DNA of 16,415 nt from ANME-2 cluster archaeon (lineage in GTDB: Archaea; Halobacteriota; Methanosarcinia; Methanosarcinales; Methanocomedenaceae): the NCBI GenBank assembly GCA_023544605.1, contig JAMJFQ010000040.1:1-16415 (forward strand), read 5' to 3'. The position numbers and the translations under genes were made by a program. The notes beneath the pieces are model-generated. The model did no database searches and was not told where the DNA came from. It saw nothing but the letters and a program-made list of their open reading frames with translations. Shown piece by piece: positions 1-7,519 of this stretch; position 1 is the first letter of the stretch; the number at the start of each line of letters is the position of its first letter.

Positions 1-8
1 TCTTGTTG

Positions 9-17
9 TATATAAAG
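9..17 (+). promoter_or_regulatory. TATA-box-like promoter element upstream of the AOR genes
   Basis: TATATAAAG is a good match to an archaeal TATA box and lies upstream of the ferredoxin subunit at 184. If used, transcription would start near 40 and leave a leader of about 145 bases. A second, closer candidate (TTTATACT at 122-129, preceded by an A-rich tract that could be a BRE) would give a leader of about 35 bases. I cannot tell which is used. Confidence 0.4.
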
Positions 18-183
18 TATGACTTTATTAAATTAAAGTAACAGATGGCGCTAACGAACAGTTCCTTATCATTTGCCATGGAGTCAGGAACTGGTTGTAC
101 CCTTTAAAAAACCTAAAAAAATTTATACTGAAAAGCATAAATGTATCTTCCACATAAATTATGTTAAAAAGGGAGAAGGAGTA

Positions 184-594
184 ATGCCAGCAAAAATTAA
201 AGTGGCGAACCCAAACAGGTGTATCGGCTGTTTTAGCTGTATGCTTGCCTGCAGCCGCGCCAATTCAGATTCAGTATCGTTGATAGACAGTGCCATTGAT
301 ATTCGGACATCAGGTGGTATCGAAAGCGGTATTGGGATAATCGTCTGTCGTTCATGTATTGACCCGCCCTGCGCCAGGGCATGCCCCAAAGGAGCCCTGA
401 CACCCCGCAACGGCGGCGGTGTAGTGCTGGATAAGGACCTGTGCGACTCCTGTATGGTATGCGCAGATGCCTGCCTGCCCCGTGCCATTCATTTTGACAG
501 GGCTGATATGCCCGTTATCTGCATCCACTGCGGTATATGTGCAAAGTTTTGCAGTCACGATGTCCTTGAGATCAGAAAGACCGAGGTGCTGTGA
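184..594 (+). CDS. Four-cluster [4Fe-4S] ferredoxin-like subunit of an aldehyde ferredoxin oxidoreductase
   Basis: A 136-residue iron-sulfur protein with sixteen cysteines in four groups: C13/C16/C19/C23, then CRSCIDPPCARAC, CDSCMVCADAC and CIHCGICAKFC. This is the pattern of DmsB/HycB-type electron-transfer subunits holding four [4Fe-4S] clusters. It ends one base before the start of the tungsten oxidoreductase, so the two are almost certainly co-translated, and it probably moves electrons between the tungstopterin enzyme and ferredoxin or another carrier. Comparable small subunits accompany WOR5 of Pyrococcus and the bacterial Aor complexes. The start at 184 is chosen because GGAGAAGGAG lies just upstream. 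An in-frame ATG at 73 would add 37 residues, rich in Lys and Phe, that do not look like this family. No signal peptide, so cytoplasmic. Confidence 0.88.
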   Translation: MPAKIKVANPNRCIGCFSCMLACSRANSDSVSLIDSAIDIRTSGGIESGIGIIVCRSCIDPPCARACPKGALTPRNGGGVVLDKDLCDSCMVCADACLPRAIHFDRADMPVICIHCGICAKFCSHDVLEIRKTEVL

Positions 595-595
595 T

Positions 596-2332
596 ATGTG
601 GTCAAAAGTATTGTATATCGACCTGGAGACCGGTGAGCACCATACCCGCGACCGCAGTGACCTGTTCGATAAGTACCTGGGTGGAACAGGAGTCGCTACC
701 CAATTACTGCTTGAAGAGTGTCCAGCCGGCATCGATGCACTCTCACCTGAGAACCCCATAATATTCAGTATCGGACCGCTTACCACCATCTACCCCTGCG
801 CTTCCAAGGTAGTATCCATGTTCAAGTCGCCCATGACCGGGGAACTGGGCGAATCCCATGCCGGCGGCAGGCTGGCAATGGCCATGCGGTTTGCCGGGTA
901 TGACAGCATAGTCATTAAAGGGCGTGCCGCCAAACCCTCGTATCTGTCCATACACGATAATGAGGTCAAAATCAAGGACGCTACAAGCATCTGGAACGTC
1001 TCATCTGTAGAGGTCACAGGCAAGATACTGCGTGAAGTAGAGCCTGGTAAGGGCAGGCGCAGTATCATGCGCATAGGCAAGGCAGGGGTAAACCAGGTAA
1101 GGTATGCGAACGTGAATGTAGATACGTACCGTCATTTCGGCAGACTGGGACTGGGTGCCGTATTCGGCAGCAAGAACCTGAAAGCTATTGTTATATCAGG
1201 GACCGAAGAGGTGGAATTGCCGGACATGTCTGCTTACAAGAATATGTATGGTAAACTCTACAAAGAAGTGGTGGATACCGAGGTCATGGACAAGTACCAT
1301 GACCTGGGCACGGCTGCCAATATCAATGTGCTCAACCAGTTGAAGGGGCTGCCCACCAAGAACCTGAAGCAGTCCCACTTCGAGAATGCCGAGAGCATCT
1401 CTGGCGAATACTTTGCTGACAACCTGCTTTTGAGAAAGATCGCATGCAGCAACTGTCCCATTGGATGTATTCACATTGCTATGCTCAAGACACCGTTCCA
1501 GAAGGGGCACGAATTCGAGGTATCCCATATCAGTTATGATTACGAACTCATCTATTCTTTGGGTACGAACCTGGGCATCACTATGGGTGAGGATGTATTG
1601 CGCCTCATTGATAGGTGTGAAAAGCATGGTCTGGATGTCATGAGCACCGGGGGTGTGCTGGCATGGGCCACTGAAATGTATGAACGCGACCTTATCACAC
1701 CGACTGATACCCTGGGCATATCGCTACGCTGGGGCGATACTGACAATTTCCTGAAAATGATCGACCGTATTGTTGAGATGCCAAACAAGTTCTACCAGGC
1801 TCTGGCTAAAGGCACGGCTGTCGCAGCTGCAGAATACGGCGGTGAGGAATTTGCCATCAACCTGGGGGGTCTTGAGATAGCAGGGTACCATACAGGCCCT
1901 GCCTCAATAGTGGGACAGATAGTGGGTGTGCGTCATTCCCATCTGGACAATGGAGGATACAGCATCGACCAGAAAGCTTCCAGCCAGCAGTTGAACGAAG
2001 AACAGATGGTAGACAAACTCATCTATGAGGACTACTGGCGCATGATCAACAACAGTCTGGTATGCTGCCTCTTTGCCAGAGGTGTTTACGGCGAACAGAA
2101 TATGGTAGATGCCCTTGAAAGTGTGGGTATCAAAAAGACCAGGGAAGAACTTGAGGCAATGGGGCGCGAGATATTCCTTGCTAAGTATGCATTCAAGAAA
2201 AGGGAAGGGTTTGACGTAGAGAAGGTATCGGTACCTAAGCGATTCTTTGAAACCGTGTCCCAGTTGGGCATGGTACAGGAGGAGACCCTGGAGCAGATGC
2301 TGGAGTTATATCGAAAAAAGACCGGTATATAA
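596..2332 (+). CDS. aor: Tungsten-containing aldehyde:ferredoxin oxidoreductase
   Basis: 578 residues, close to the roughly 600 usual for the AOR family, which oxidises aldehydes to carboxylic acids with ferredoxin as acceptor (or the reverse at low potential) using a tungsten-bispyranopterin cofactor and one [4Fe-4S] cluster. The cluster ligands are visible as C284, C287 and C291 (CSNCPIGC) and a late cysteine at C490 or C491 (SLVCCLFA). Their spacing nearly matches C288/C291/C295/C494 of Pyrococcus furiosus AOR. The N-terminal part carries the family's pterin-binding features (LSPENPIIFSIGPLT, then KSPMTGELGESHAGG, then FAGYDSIVIKGRA). The start at 596 has a GAGGTG ribosome site seven bases upstream and follows the previous stop by one base; the open frame extends further upstream, but only across the ferredoxin gene. 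The natural substrate cannot be read from the sequence. The 16-Cys partner argues for a multi-subunit enzyme. Confidence 0.93.
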   Translation: MWSKVLYIDLETGEHHTRDRSDLFDKYLGGTGVATQLLLEECPAGIDALSPENPIIFSIGPLTTIYPCASKVVSMFKSPMTGELGESHAGGRLAMAMRFAGYDSIVIKGRAAKPSYLSIHDNEVKIKDATSIWNVSSVEVTGKILREVEPGKGRRSIMRIGKAGVNQVRYANVNVDTYRHFGRLGLGAVFGSKNLKAIVISGTEEVELPDMSAYKNMYGKLYKEVVDTEVMDKYHDLGTAANINVLNQLKGLPTKNLKQSHFENAESISGEYFADNLLLRKIACSNCPIGCIHIAMLKTPFQKGHEFEVSHISYDYELIYSLGTNLGITMGEDVLRLIDRCEKHGLDVMSTGGVLAWATEMYERDLITPTDTLGISLRWGDTDNFLKMIDRIVEMPNKFYQALAKGTAVAAAEYGGEEFAINLGGLEIAGYHTGPASIVGQIVGVRHSHLDNGGYSIDQKASSQQLNEEQMVDKLIYEDYWRMINNSLVCCLFARGVYGEQNMVDALESVGIKKTREELEAMGREIFLAKYAFKKREGFDVEKVSVPKRFFETVSQLGMVQEETLEQMLELYRKKTGI

Positions 2333-2336
2333 ATAT
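2326..2336 (+). promoter_or_regulatory. TATA box for gpgS, overlapping the AOR stop codon
   Basis: TATATAAATAT contains the AOR stop (TAA at 2330-2332) and is preceded by an A-rich stretch (CGAAAAAAG) that could serve as BRE. Its distance to the gpgS ATG at 2373 predicts a transcript start near 2356, leaving a short leader with GGGTGTGGG as ribosome site. This suggests gpgS is transcribed separately from the AOR pair. Confidence 0.55.
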
Positions 2337-2372
2337 GGTTTTCATAAGTGATTTCAAAAAGGGTGTGGGTAA

Positions 2373-3584
2373 ATGGATTTCAGGCAGGAATGGATAACCA
2401 CTATCCATGATTTCAGGATAGAAGAGGGGACTATCATATCCTCTCTGGAAGAACTGGCAGAGGAGCATACGATGACGTTATTGATACCGATGCTCTATGA
2501 AGAGATACATGGAAGCAGTCTGGACAATATTATTGATCACATCAATGAGTCCACATATCTGAACAGGGTCGTCATTGCACTTTCCGCAGAGGATGAACAG
2601 AAATATATTGAAGTAAAGGACTTTTTGTCCCGGTTAAAGATACCTCATACAATTGTGTGGTGTAATGGCCCTACTATTGCCCATATACTCGAAGATCTGA
2701 AGAAAAAAGGGCTCGACATTTCCATGTTCGCGGGCAAGGGAAAGGATACCTGGATAGCTCTGGGAGTGGCAAGCCTGGACAGTTTTGCCATAGCTATGCA
2801 TGACGCAGACATTGTGTCCTATACAAAACTCTTACCTGCAAAACTGTTTTATCCGATTGTAGAACCCGACCTTGGTTTTTTCTTCAACAAGGGCTACTAT
2901 GCAAGGATCGATATGGAAAAACTGATCATGTACGGGCGGGTTTACAGGCTCCTGCTAAGTCCACTGCTGAACGCACTACTTGAAAAGACCAAATTTAGTT
3001 CGAATTTCCTGAAATATATGTGCGCATTTAAATATCCACTATCCGGTGAATTCGGCATGACCTCAGACCTGGCTATAAACATCCGCATCCCTGGCGACTG
3101 GGGGTTGGAAGTAGGACTGCTTGCAGAAGTGTACAAGAATGCAGCACTGAAGCGTATATCGCAGGTTGACCTGGAATTCTATGAACACAAACATCGCTCC
3201 ATAGGCATCGATTCTGATGACAGTATCCTGAAGATGATACAGGATATTACCAAGACCATACTCCGCAACCTGGTAGAAGTTGATGGGATCGATATTAACG
3301 AGGCGTTCCTGCAAAGCGCGAATGTGCTGTTCAAACGTACGGCACAGGACCGCATACGCCAGTACCATGCCGATGCTCTGTGCAACGGCTTGAATTACAG
3401 CAGGCATGCAGAAGAATGTATGGTGGAGGAATTTTCAAAGATCGTGCTCACTTCAGGGAAGGAATACATAGATGACCCCAGCGGACTGCTGCTTCCCGAC
3501 TGGAAACGGGCCATATCTGCCATGCCGGATATCAGGGAAAAGTTAAAAGATGCTACACTGCATGATCACAATACTTTCAAATAG
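2373..3584 (+). CDS. gpgS: Glucosyl-3-phosphoglycerate synthase (GT81-like)
   Basis: 403 residues resembling the glycosyltransferases that join NDP-glucose and 3-phosphoglycerate to make glucosyl-3-phosphoglycerate, precursor of the compatible solute glucosylglycerate. Visible features are an N-terminal nucleotide-binding half (LLIPMLYEEI near residue 36), GKGKDTWIALG at 121-131, a metal-binding HDADIVSY with D144 and D146, and the family stretch GRVYRLLLSPLLNAL at 188-202. PLSGEFGM at 222-229, GLEVGLL at 244-250 and SQVDLEFYEHKHR at 263-275 follow. Mycobacterial GpgS has the same order (GRV, PLL, GGE, GVEIGLL, QVNL, EHRN). The matching phosphatase lies nearby at 5454-6266 on the other strand. 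Mannosyl-3-phosphoglycerate synthase (GT55) is the main alternative; I favour GpgS because the motifs and the gene pair match the Methanococcoides burtonii system. Cytoplasmic. Confidence 0.82.
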   Translation: MDFRQEWITTIHDFRIEEGTIISSLEELAEEHTMTLLIPMLYEEIHGSSLDNIIDHINESTYLNRVVIALSAEDEQKYIEVKDFLSRLKIPHTIVWCNGPTIAHILEDLKKKGLDISMFAGKGKDTWIALGVASLDSFAIAMHDADIVSYTKLLPAKLFYPIVEPDLGFFFNKGYYARIDMEKLIMYGRVYRLLLSPLLNALLEKTKFSSNFLKYMCAFKYPLSGEFGMTSDLAINIRIPGDWGLEVGLLAEVYKNAALKRISQVDLEFYEHKHRSIGIDSDDSILKMIQDITKTILRNLVEVDGIDINEAFLQSANVLFKRTAQDRIRQYHADALCNGLNYSRHAEECMVEEFSKIVLTSGKEYIDDPSGLLLPDWKRAISAMPDIREKLKDATLHDHNTFK

Positions 3585-3628
3585 CACAGGAAATGAACGA
3601 TCACTGAAATTGCCTTGCAGCGTTAAGG

Positions 3629-4861
3629 TCATGATCTACTGAAAAATTTCTTCTTATAATTATTATATGCAATAATAAACTCGGCATGGGGCCAGATAAG
3701 GGGCATGGTAACATACGCAAACCCTTCTTTCCATTTTGGATGTGCCCTGATCTGTTCAATCATTGTCAGTTTGCTGTCCCTCAATATCTTGGCATTGGTA
3801 TAATCATCCAGCCACATCTCAAACCGCTCCACCGTTGAGATGTGTTCTGGCATCATGTAATTATGGGCCATACTCACCACCCAGCCCAGGTATTTCTCTG
3901 CCATGTCCTGATTGTTCACTGCAGTATAATGATTGGAAAGCTGGCACGTGAAATGAAGCCATGGACCATACCCGCCGTTATTGCGGTCCCAGAGTTCAGG
4001 ATACCGGTTCAACCCTCCCAGTTCTTCATCCCAGAGTAATTTGTCGATACGCTTTACTGTGTTTACGTTCCTCAGGTCATGTTCATCAATAAGTCCGAAC
4101 AAGGCGGGAGCATACTCCACAGCATCTACATCGATCACGCTGGATGCATAAGCATCGTATCCGATAGGGTCACTGCTCTTGTATTTTACTCGTATGCATT
4201 TAATAAATGACCTGCGCCTGGGACTGTACAACCTCTCAAGGATAGCCTCTTTGACCTGTTCGGCCTGTTGGCGCCATTCTTCCACATTCTTTCCCAGGGC
4301 ACTTCCTATCTCCACTGCCCCGAAAAGTCCGGCACAACAGGTGGAATTAGCATATATCTCAAATCCGTGTTCGTATGCCGGGTATTCGTGGATACTGTTA
4401 ATAGTATGGATAAGGTTGACCTCATCGTTTTTATTCTGTAATATGAAATCAACGGCCTTTTCAATGGCTTCCCAGTATTGTTCACAAAAGGCACGATCAG
4501 CAAGGCTTTCAAAGAACAGGCCGCCAGTGGCTTTGAGGTACTGGTTCAGGGCATAGAGAATGAGGCCGTTGCCATCTATCTGCAGGTCCTTGTAACTGGT
4601 ATCATTCCCGTCCACATCGTATCGCTGGCTGAACTCACCCGAAGGTTTCTGGGAAGCCAGCATGAATTCAAGGCCTTTTTTTGCTTCACTTAATAATCCT
4701 GCCGAGATGGTACCCAGAATGCAGATGGAATGGTCACGGGGATAGATGAAAGGGTACCTTGTTCCTGGAGGGCTGGCATAGAATCCGCCGTTTGGATGCT
4801 GATTTTCGATCAGGATTTTCATGCAGTTCTTATAGAGCTTGTCTGCCTCCTTAAGGTCCAT
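3629..4861 (-). CDS. GH15-like (glucoamylase-type) glycosidase, possibly acting on glucosylglycerate
   Basis: 410 residues with the hallmarks of an (alpha/alpha)6-barrel glycosidase of the GH15 type: YPRDH at 40-44, LQIDGNG at 93-99, an acidic segment YEHGFEIYANS at 163-173 that could supply the catalytic acid, PEH at 338-340 matching the family's catalytic-base glutamate (E339), and LIWPHAEF at 388-395. It lacks a signal peptide and the N-terminal beta-sandwich of many bacterial glucoamylases, so it is short and cytoplasmic. It follows the unknown 175-residue gene by five bases and sits beside gpgP and opposite gpgS. A role in hydrolysing glucosylglycerate or a related intracellular alpha-glucoside is therefore an attractive inference; a glycogen- or oligosaccharide-trimming role is equally open. 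The ATG at 4861 has GAGGAG eight bases upstream. A GTG at 4870 overlaps the preceding stop, but its ribosome site would be too close. Confidence 0.75.
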   Translation of the reverse strand: MDLKEADKLYKNCMKILIENQHPNGGFYASPPGTRYPFIYPRDHSICILGTISAGLLSEAKKGLEFMLASQKPSGEFSQRYDVDGNDTSYKDLQIDGNGLILYALNQYLKATGGLFFESLADRAFCEQYWEAIEKAVDFILQNKNDEVNLIHTINSIHEYPAYEHGFEIYANSTCCAGLFGAVEIGSALGKNVEEWRQQAEQVKEAILERLYSPRRRSFIKCIRVKYKSSDPIGYDAYASSVIDVDAVEYAPALFGLIDEHDLRNVNTVKRIDKLLWDEELGGLNRYPELWDRNNGGYGPWLHFTCQLSNHYTAVNNQDMAEKYLGWVVSMAHNYMMPEHISTVERFEMWLDDYTNAKILRDSKLTMIEQIRAHPKWKEGFAYVTMPLIWPHAEFIIAYNNYKKKFFSRS

Positions 4862-4866
4862 AGACT

Positions 4867-5394
4867 TCACTCCTCTTTAACGAACTTGAAGATACAGACA
4901 CCCTTTTCCAGTATCTTATCAACCTCTTCCTTTGTCACGCCAGCCTTTGCTATGGCTTCTTCATTATAGGCTGGCTTACTGCCTGTTACAACAGACCTGC
5001 AGGCAAGGTGCAGGGTGCCATAACCTGCCATTTCTGCTCTTTTAACACGATATGCATGATGCATCAGGCAGAGGATGGATGCCACTGCCGGACATTCAAC
5101 TTTATCCGTGTTTGCAGCTTCACGCTCCTTCACATATTCTACAATGGTCTGGAATTCTTTTGGCCGTTCTCCGAACATATCAATGAAATGTATCAGTTCA
5201 TCAGAAAAAGGGCATATGGGCAGGTAGTTCAAGTCTCCCTCCGGAGCTCCCTCAAGTCCCGGACCCTGTGTTTCAGCCAGTTCCCGTCCAATTTGTATTA
5301 ACCATTTGACTGTCTTCTCAGGCCCGATGATATTGACAAGGTCTGTTATACCTATCATAAATGCCTGGGGCAGCATACTTCCGAGTCGAATCAT
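4867..5394 (-). CDS. Conserved-looking hypothetical protein, 175 residues
   Basis: I do not recognise this protein. It is soluble, with no signal peptide or membrane segment, and predominantly helical in composition. It has a cysteine/histidine-rich centre (VECPAVASILCLMHHAYR at about 98-115) plus other cysteines in ICPFSD, LACRS and GVCIF, which could bind a metal or cofactor. The C-terminal third (AGVTKEEVDKILEKGVCIF) looks like a small capping helix-loop. The overall shape is faintly like V4R or other small-molecule-binding domains, but I cannot support that assignment. It starts at an ATG with GGGAG nine bases upstream, lies between gpgP and the GH15-like gene, and is five bases from the latter, so a shared job with the glycosidase is likely. 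Confidence 0.7.
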   Translation of the reverse strand: MIRLGSMLPQAFMIGITDLVNIIGPEKTVKWLIQIGRELAETQGPGLEGAPEGDLNYLPICPFSDELIHFIDMFGERPKEFQTIVEYVKEREAANTDKVECPAVASILCLMHHAYRVKRAEMAGYGTLHLACRSVVTGSKPAYNEEAIAKAGVTKEEVDKILEKGVCIFKFVKEE

Positions 5395-5395
5395 G

Positions 5396-5438
5396 ACTAT
5401 TAACTCCCTGTGTAATAGTAACTATTAAATTTTAATAG
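5396..5438. promoter_or_regulatory. Overlapping palindromes built on CTATTAA, upstream of the 175-residue gene
   Basis: This AT-rich intergenic stretch holds ACTATTAA twice (5396-5403 and 5421-5428, 25 bases apart). It also holds the perfect palindrome TAATAGT-A-ACTATTA (5413-5427) and the overlapping perfect palindrome CTATTAAA-T-TTTAATAG (5422-5438). On the minus strand the second palindrome lies about 35 bases upstream of the ATG at 5394, where a TATA box is expected, so it may be both promoter and operator. The low base complexity lowers confidence. Confidence 0.4.
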
Positions 5439-5453
5439 CATATACCCTATGTT

Positions 5454-6266
5454 TCATCCCAGGATATTAATAAGTTCCCTGTTCCATCCCGCAGGACCGA
5501 TACCATCTCCTTTTCTAATCCCTGGATGTGTGATGGCAGGGTCATAAATACCGCCCGCTTTTTGCACCAGTATTGCAATATCCACTGCTTCTAACATGGG
5601 CAGGTCGTTTAGGCTGTCACCCAGACCAATAGTCTTGATCCGTGGCCATTTTCGGCGGTACAGCTGGGTTAACATTTCCACTGCCCGGCCCTTATCGTTG
5701 TTGCCCATAATATGGAAGTACCGTCCACCTCTGGTACAGTTGAAACCTCGTTTGACGATCTCACGCGCCAGTTCCTCATCCTTAGGAGCAGGACTCAATA
5801 TCCTAAACGCTTCGTCATAGTCACGGAGTTTCGCAAGGGCCGCTGCTTCTGCCTCAAGTCCGGTATCCTTACACACTTCATCAACACCCATGTCCCCGAA
5901 ACCTATTACATCACATTGGATATCAGTGCATATTTCTTTCAAGGTATTTTTAAGGATATCATATCTTGTTCCCAGTTCGATGACCCTGTAATTATCAGAT
6001 ATTTTACTATATTCATAGGGATAATCAAAATAATCCTCTGGAATAAATATAGCTCCGCCGTTCTCAGATATCAATGGATGGTATATTTCCAGTTCTTTGC
6101 AATAGACCTCGAGTTCTGCCCTGGTCTTGCTGGTGCAAAACACCAGGGGGATATACTTTTTGCGTATCAGCTCCAGGGCTGGTCGGGCGGCTTCGTATGA
6201 ATAGGTATCATGGTCGATTAACGTACCGTCCATGTCGGTATAAATGACGTATTCAGGTTCTTGCAT
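5454..6266 (-). CDS. gpgP: Glucosyl-3-phosphoglycerate phosphatase (HAD superfamily, MPGP-like)
   Basis: 270 residues of the HAD phosphatase type that removes the phosphate from glucosyl- (or mannosyl-) 3-phosphoglycerate to release the free solute. Motif I is DMDGTL with nucleophile D11 and acid/base D13. Motif II is FCTSKT with S46, motif III includes K192 in DKGRAV, and motif IV is GLGDSLND with D217 and D221. ENGGAIFIP at 68-76 and the C2-type cap between motifs II and III are typical of the MPGP group. The partner synthase gpgS is in the same region but on the opposite strand, separated by two other genes. Mannosyl specificity cannot be excluded by eye. The ATG at 6266 has a GGGG ribosome site nine bases upstream. 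The 59-base gap to the next gene holds palindromes, so the downstream genes may have their own promoter. Confidence 0.85.
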   Translation of the reverse strand: MQEPEYVIYTDMDGTLIDHDTYSYEAARPALELIRKKYIPLVFCTSKTRAELEVYCKELEIYHPLISENGGAIFIPEDYFDYPYEYSKISDNYRVIELGTRYDILKNTLKEICTDIQCDVIGFGDMGVDEVCKDTGLEAEAAALAKLRDYDEAFRILSPAPKDEELAREIVKRGFNCTRGGRYFHIMGNNDKGRAVEMLTQLYRRKWPRIKTIGLGDSLNDLPMLEAVDIAILVQKAGGIYDPAITHPGIRKGDGIGPAGWNRELINILG

Positions 6267-6303
6267 GTGAATATACCCCGTTATAGTGTGGGTGCACAGG
6301 CAT

Positions 6304-6312
6304 AATAATTTA
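6304..6312 (-). promoter_or_regulatory. Possible TATA box for gpgP
   Basis: On the minus strand TAAATTATT lies about 40 bases upstream of the gpgP ATG at 6266, predicting a transcript start near 6281 and a leader of about 15 bases that contains the ribosome site. The match is modest. Confidence 0.35.
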
Positions 6313-6380
6313 TCTACACGTTATGGATTACACAACGGTACTTAACGTATTCTTCAGTATTTGCAGGTTTATGGTCGTAA

Positions 6381-7418
6381 TTATGCTGTGCGGCTACGTT
6401 TCTTATAAAAATAGAGTCCCACGACACCTACGATCACAAGTACCACGACCAGATACACGGCACTCCCTATTCTTTCACTAAAAGGTATGGTATCATAGAC
6501 CCTGATGGGCGCTTTCATGACATCCGATATCTGGATATCACCCCGTTCATCACGATATTTTACTTCGGTATTGAACCCGTAAGTCTTGGGTAAGGCATCC
6601 CCGTCAACTTTTATCCTGTATTGTGCCCTGTATGATTCCCCCGGTGCCAGTGTGCCAAGGTATGCCTGGTCATCAGTGGTGCTGAAGGGGTCCACCACGC
6701 TGATACGGGCCACTGCATCCTGGGCCGTCTCATCACCTATATTCGTATAGGTGATATAGAGCACACTCTGGTCTCCGGGCCTTGTATGTGAACTGACTTC
6801 TCCTATCTCAAAGAAAGGCTTTGGTCTTACCGTTATAATAACTGGAAGTGTCTGGTTCTTGGTAACGTACCAGAAATCAAATTCCATATCAGGGTAGCCT
6901 TCGACTTTTACATCGTACTGATATTGGTAGGTAAGGTTCAGTATAAGTTCATACGTGCCTGAAGGAGCATTATTGTTAACCTCAATGTCAAACTCCATAG
7001 GCGTGGATACCTCACCGCTTCGCAGCGAACCACCCTGCTGAAGTCTGCTTAAGATAGTTACCGGTGCACCATTTTCATTTTGCAGCGTCCCCCTGATATT
7101 CAGGGCCGTGGTTACGTCATACTCTTTATTCAATTCGGTCTGGGCGTCCAAAGATTCATTGGCATCGATGGGGGTTTTTTCAGTTTTGAATCCAAAGACC
7201 AGACCATAGTTCATCAATTGGATGAACAGGGTGGACGTCTCACCAGCGTCATATTCATTATCCCCTATTAAAGATGATGATAACTGTGGTTCACCGATCA
7301 CATCATAATAATCCGTTGTGAACTCCCAGATATTTGCGGGGATGGACTCAGAGTGGGCCGCAAGAGCTGCGCCGAATAAGAAAATGGTTATGAATAATAC
7401 CAGTAGGATCGTTTTCAT
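6381..7418 (-). CDS. Secreted, C-terminally anchored surface protein (COG1361/S-layer-like)
   Basis: 345 residues. The N-terminus is a clear signal peptide (MKTILLVLFITIFLFGAALA, likely cut near residue 20). The middle is beta-rich with two or more Ig-like/CARDB-type domains, seen in phrases such as NNNAPSGTYELILNLTYQY and YTNIGDETAQDAVARISVVDP (a typical COG1361 'new-gene' fold unit). The C-terminus has one membrane helix (VYLVVVLVIVGVVGLYFY) followed by KKRSR, so the protein is displayed outside the cell. Proteins of this kind are common in Methanosarcinales as envelope components or accessory proteins of exporters. No exporter gene adjoins it. The ATG at 7418 is preferred over an in-frame TTG at 7430 because it puts the lysine at the start of the signal peptide. 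A TATA box 27-34 bases upstream implies a very short leader. Confidence 0.8.
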   Translation of the reverse strand: MKTILLVLFITIFLFGAALAAHSESIPANIWEFTTDYYDVIGEPQLSSSLIGDNEYDAGETSTLFIQLMNYGLVFGFKTEKTPIDANESLDAQTELNKEYDVTTALNIRGTLQNENGAPVTILSRLQQGGSLRSGEVSTPMEFDIEVNNNAPSGTYELILNLTYQYQYDVKVEGYPDMEFDFWYVTKNQTLPVIITVRPKPFFEIGEVSSHTRPGDQSVLYITYTNIGDETAQDAVARISVVDPFSTTDDQAYLGTLAPGESYRAQYRIKVDGDALPKTYGFNTEVKYRDERGDIQISDVMKAPIRVYDTIPFSERIGSAVYLVVVLVIVGVVGLYFYKKRSRTA

Positions 7419-7444
7419 ATTTCTAGCCAATTTCGTTAATTAAT

Positions 7445-7452
7445 GTTTATAA
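7445..7452 (-). promoter_or_regulatory. TATA box for the surface-protein gene
   Basis: On the minus strand TTATAAAC lies 27-34 bases upstream of the ATG at 7418, so the transcript would be nearly leaderless. This fits the absence of a clear ribosome site in front of that ATG. It sits in the 101-base divergent region shared with the radical SAM gene. Confidence 0.5.
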
Positions 7453-7483
7453 GATTTCTGAGTTATCAATCTGGTGCATCATA

Positions 7484-7493
7484 GATATAATAC
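7484..7493 (+). promoter_or_regulatory. TATA box for the radical SAM gene
   Basis: GATATAATAC lies about 30 bases upstream of the ATG at 7520. A purine-rich GAAGGTAGG (7506-7514) between them is a candidate ribosome site. Confidence 0.4.
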
Positions 7494-7519
7494 TTATGAA
7501 AACATGAAGGTAGGTTACT

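Noticed and set aside
73..183. N-terminal extension of the ferredoxin subunit from the ATG at 73
   Set aside because: The added 37 residues do not resemble iron-sulfur subunits, and a strong GGAGAAGGAG site supports the ATG at 184.
467..595. Upstream ATG for the AOR large subunit
   Set aside because: It lies within the ferredoxin gene. The ATG at 596 has a ribosome site, and the protein from there matches the AOR N-terminus.
1196..1627. 143-codon open frame on the minus strand inside the AOR gene
   Set aside because: It is a mirror of a strongly supported coding gene and shows no family features or ribosome site.
2373..3584. Mannosyl-3-phosphoglycerate synthase (GT55) assignment
   Set aside because: The order of motifs (GRV, PLL, SGE, GLEVGLL, QVDL, EHKH) fits GpgS better, though substrate specificity cannot be proven by reading.
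6313..6357. Short inverted repeat ACGTTA...TAACGT between gpgP and the surface-protein gene
   Set aside because: The arms are only six bases and are not followed by a T-run on either strand, so it is likely chance.
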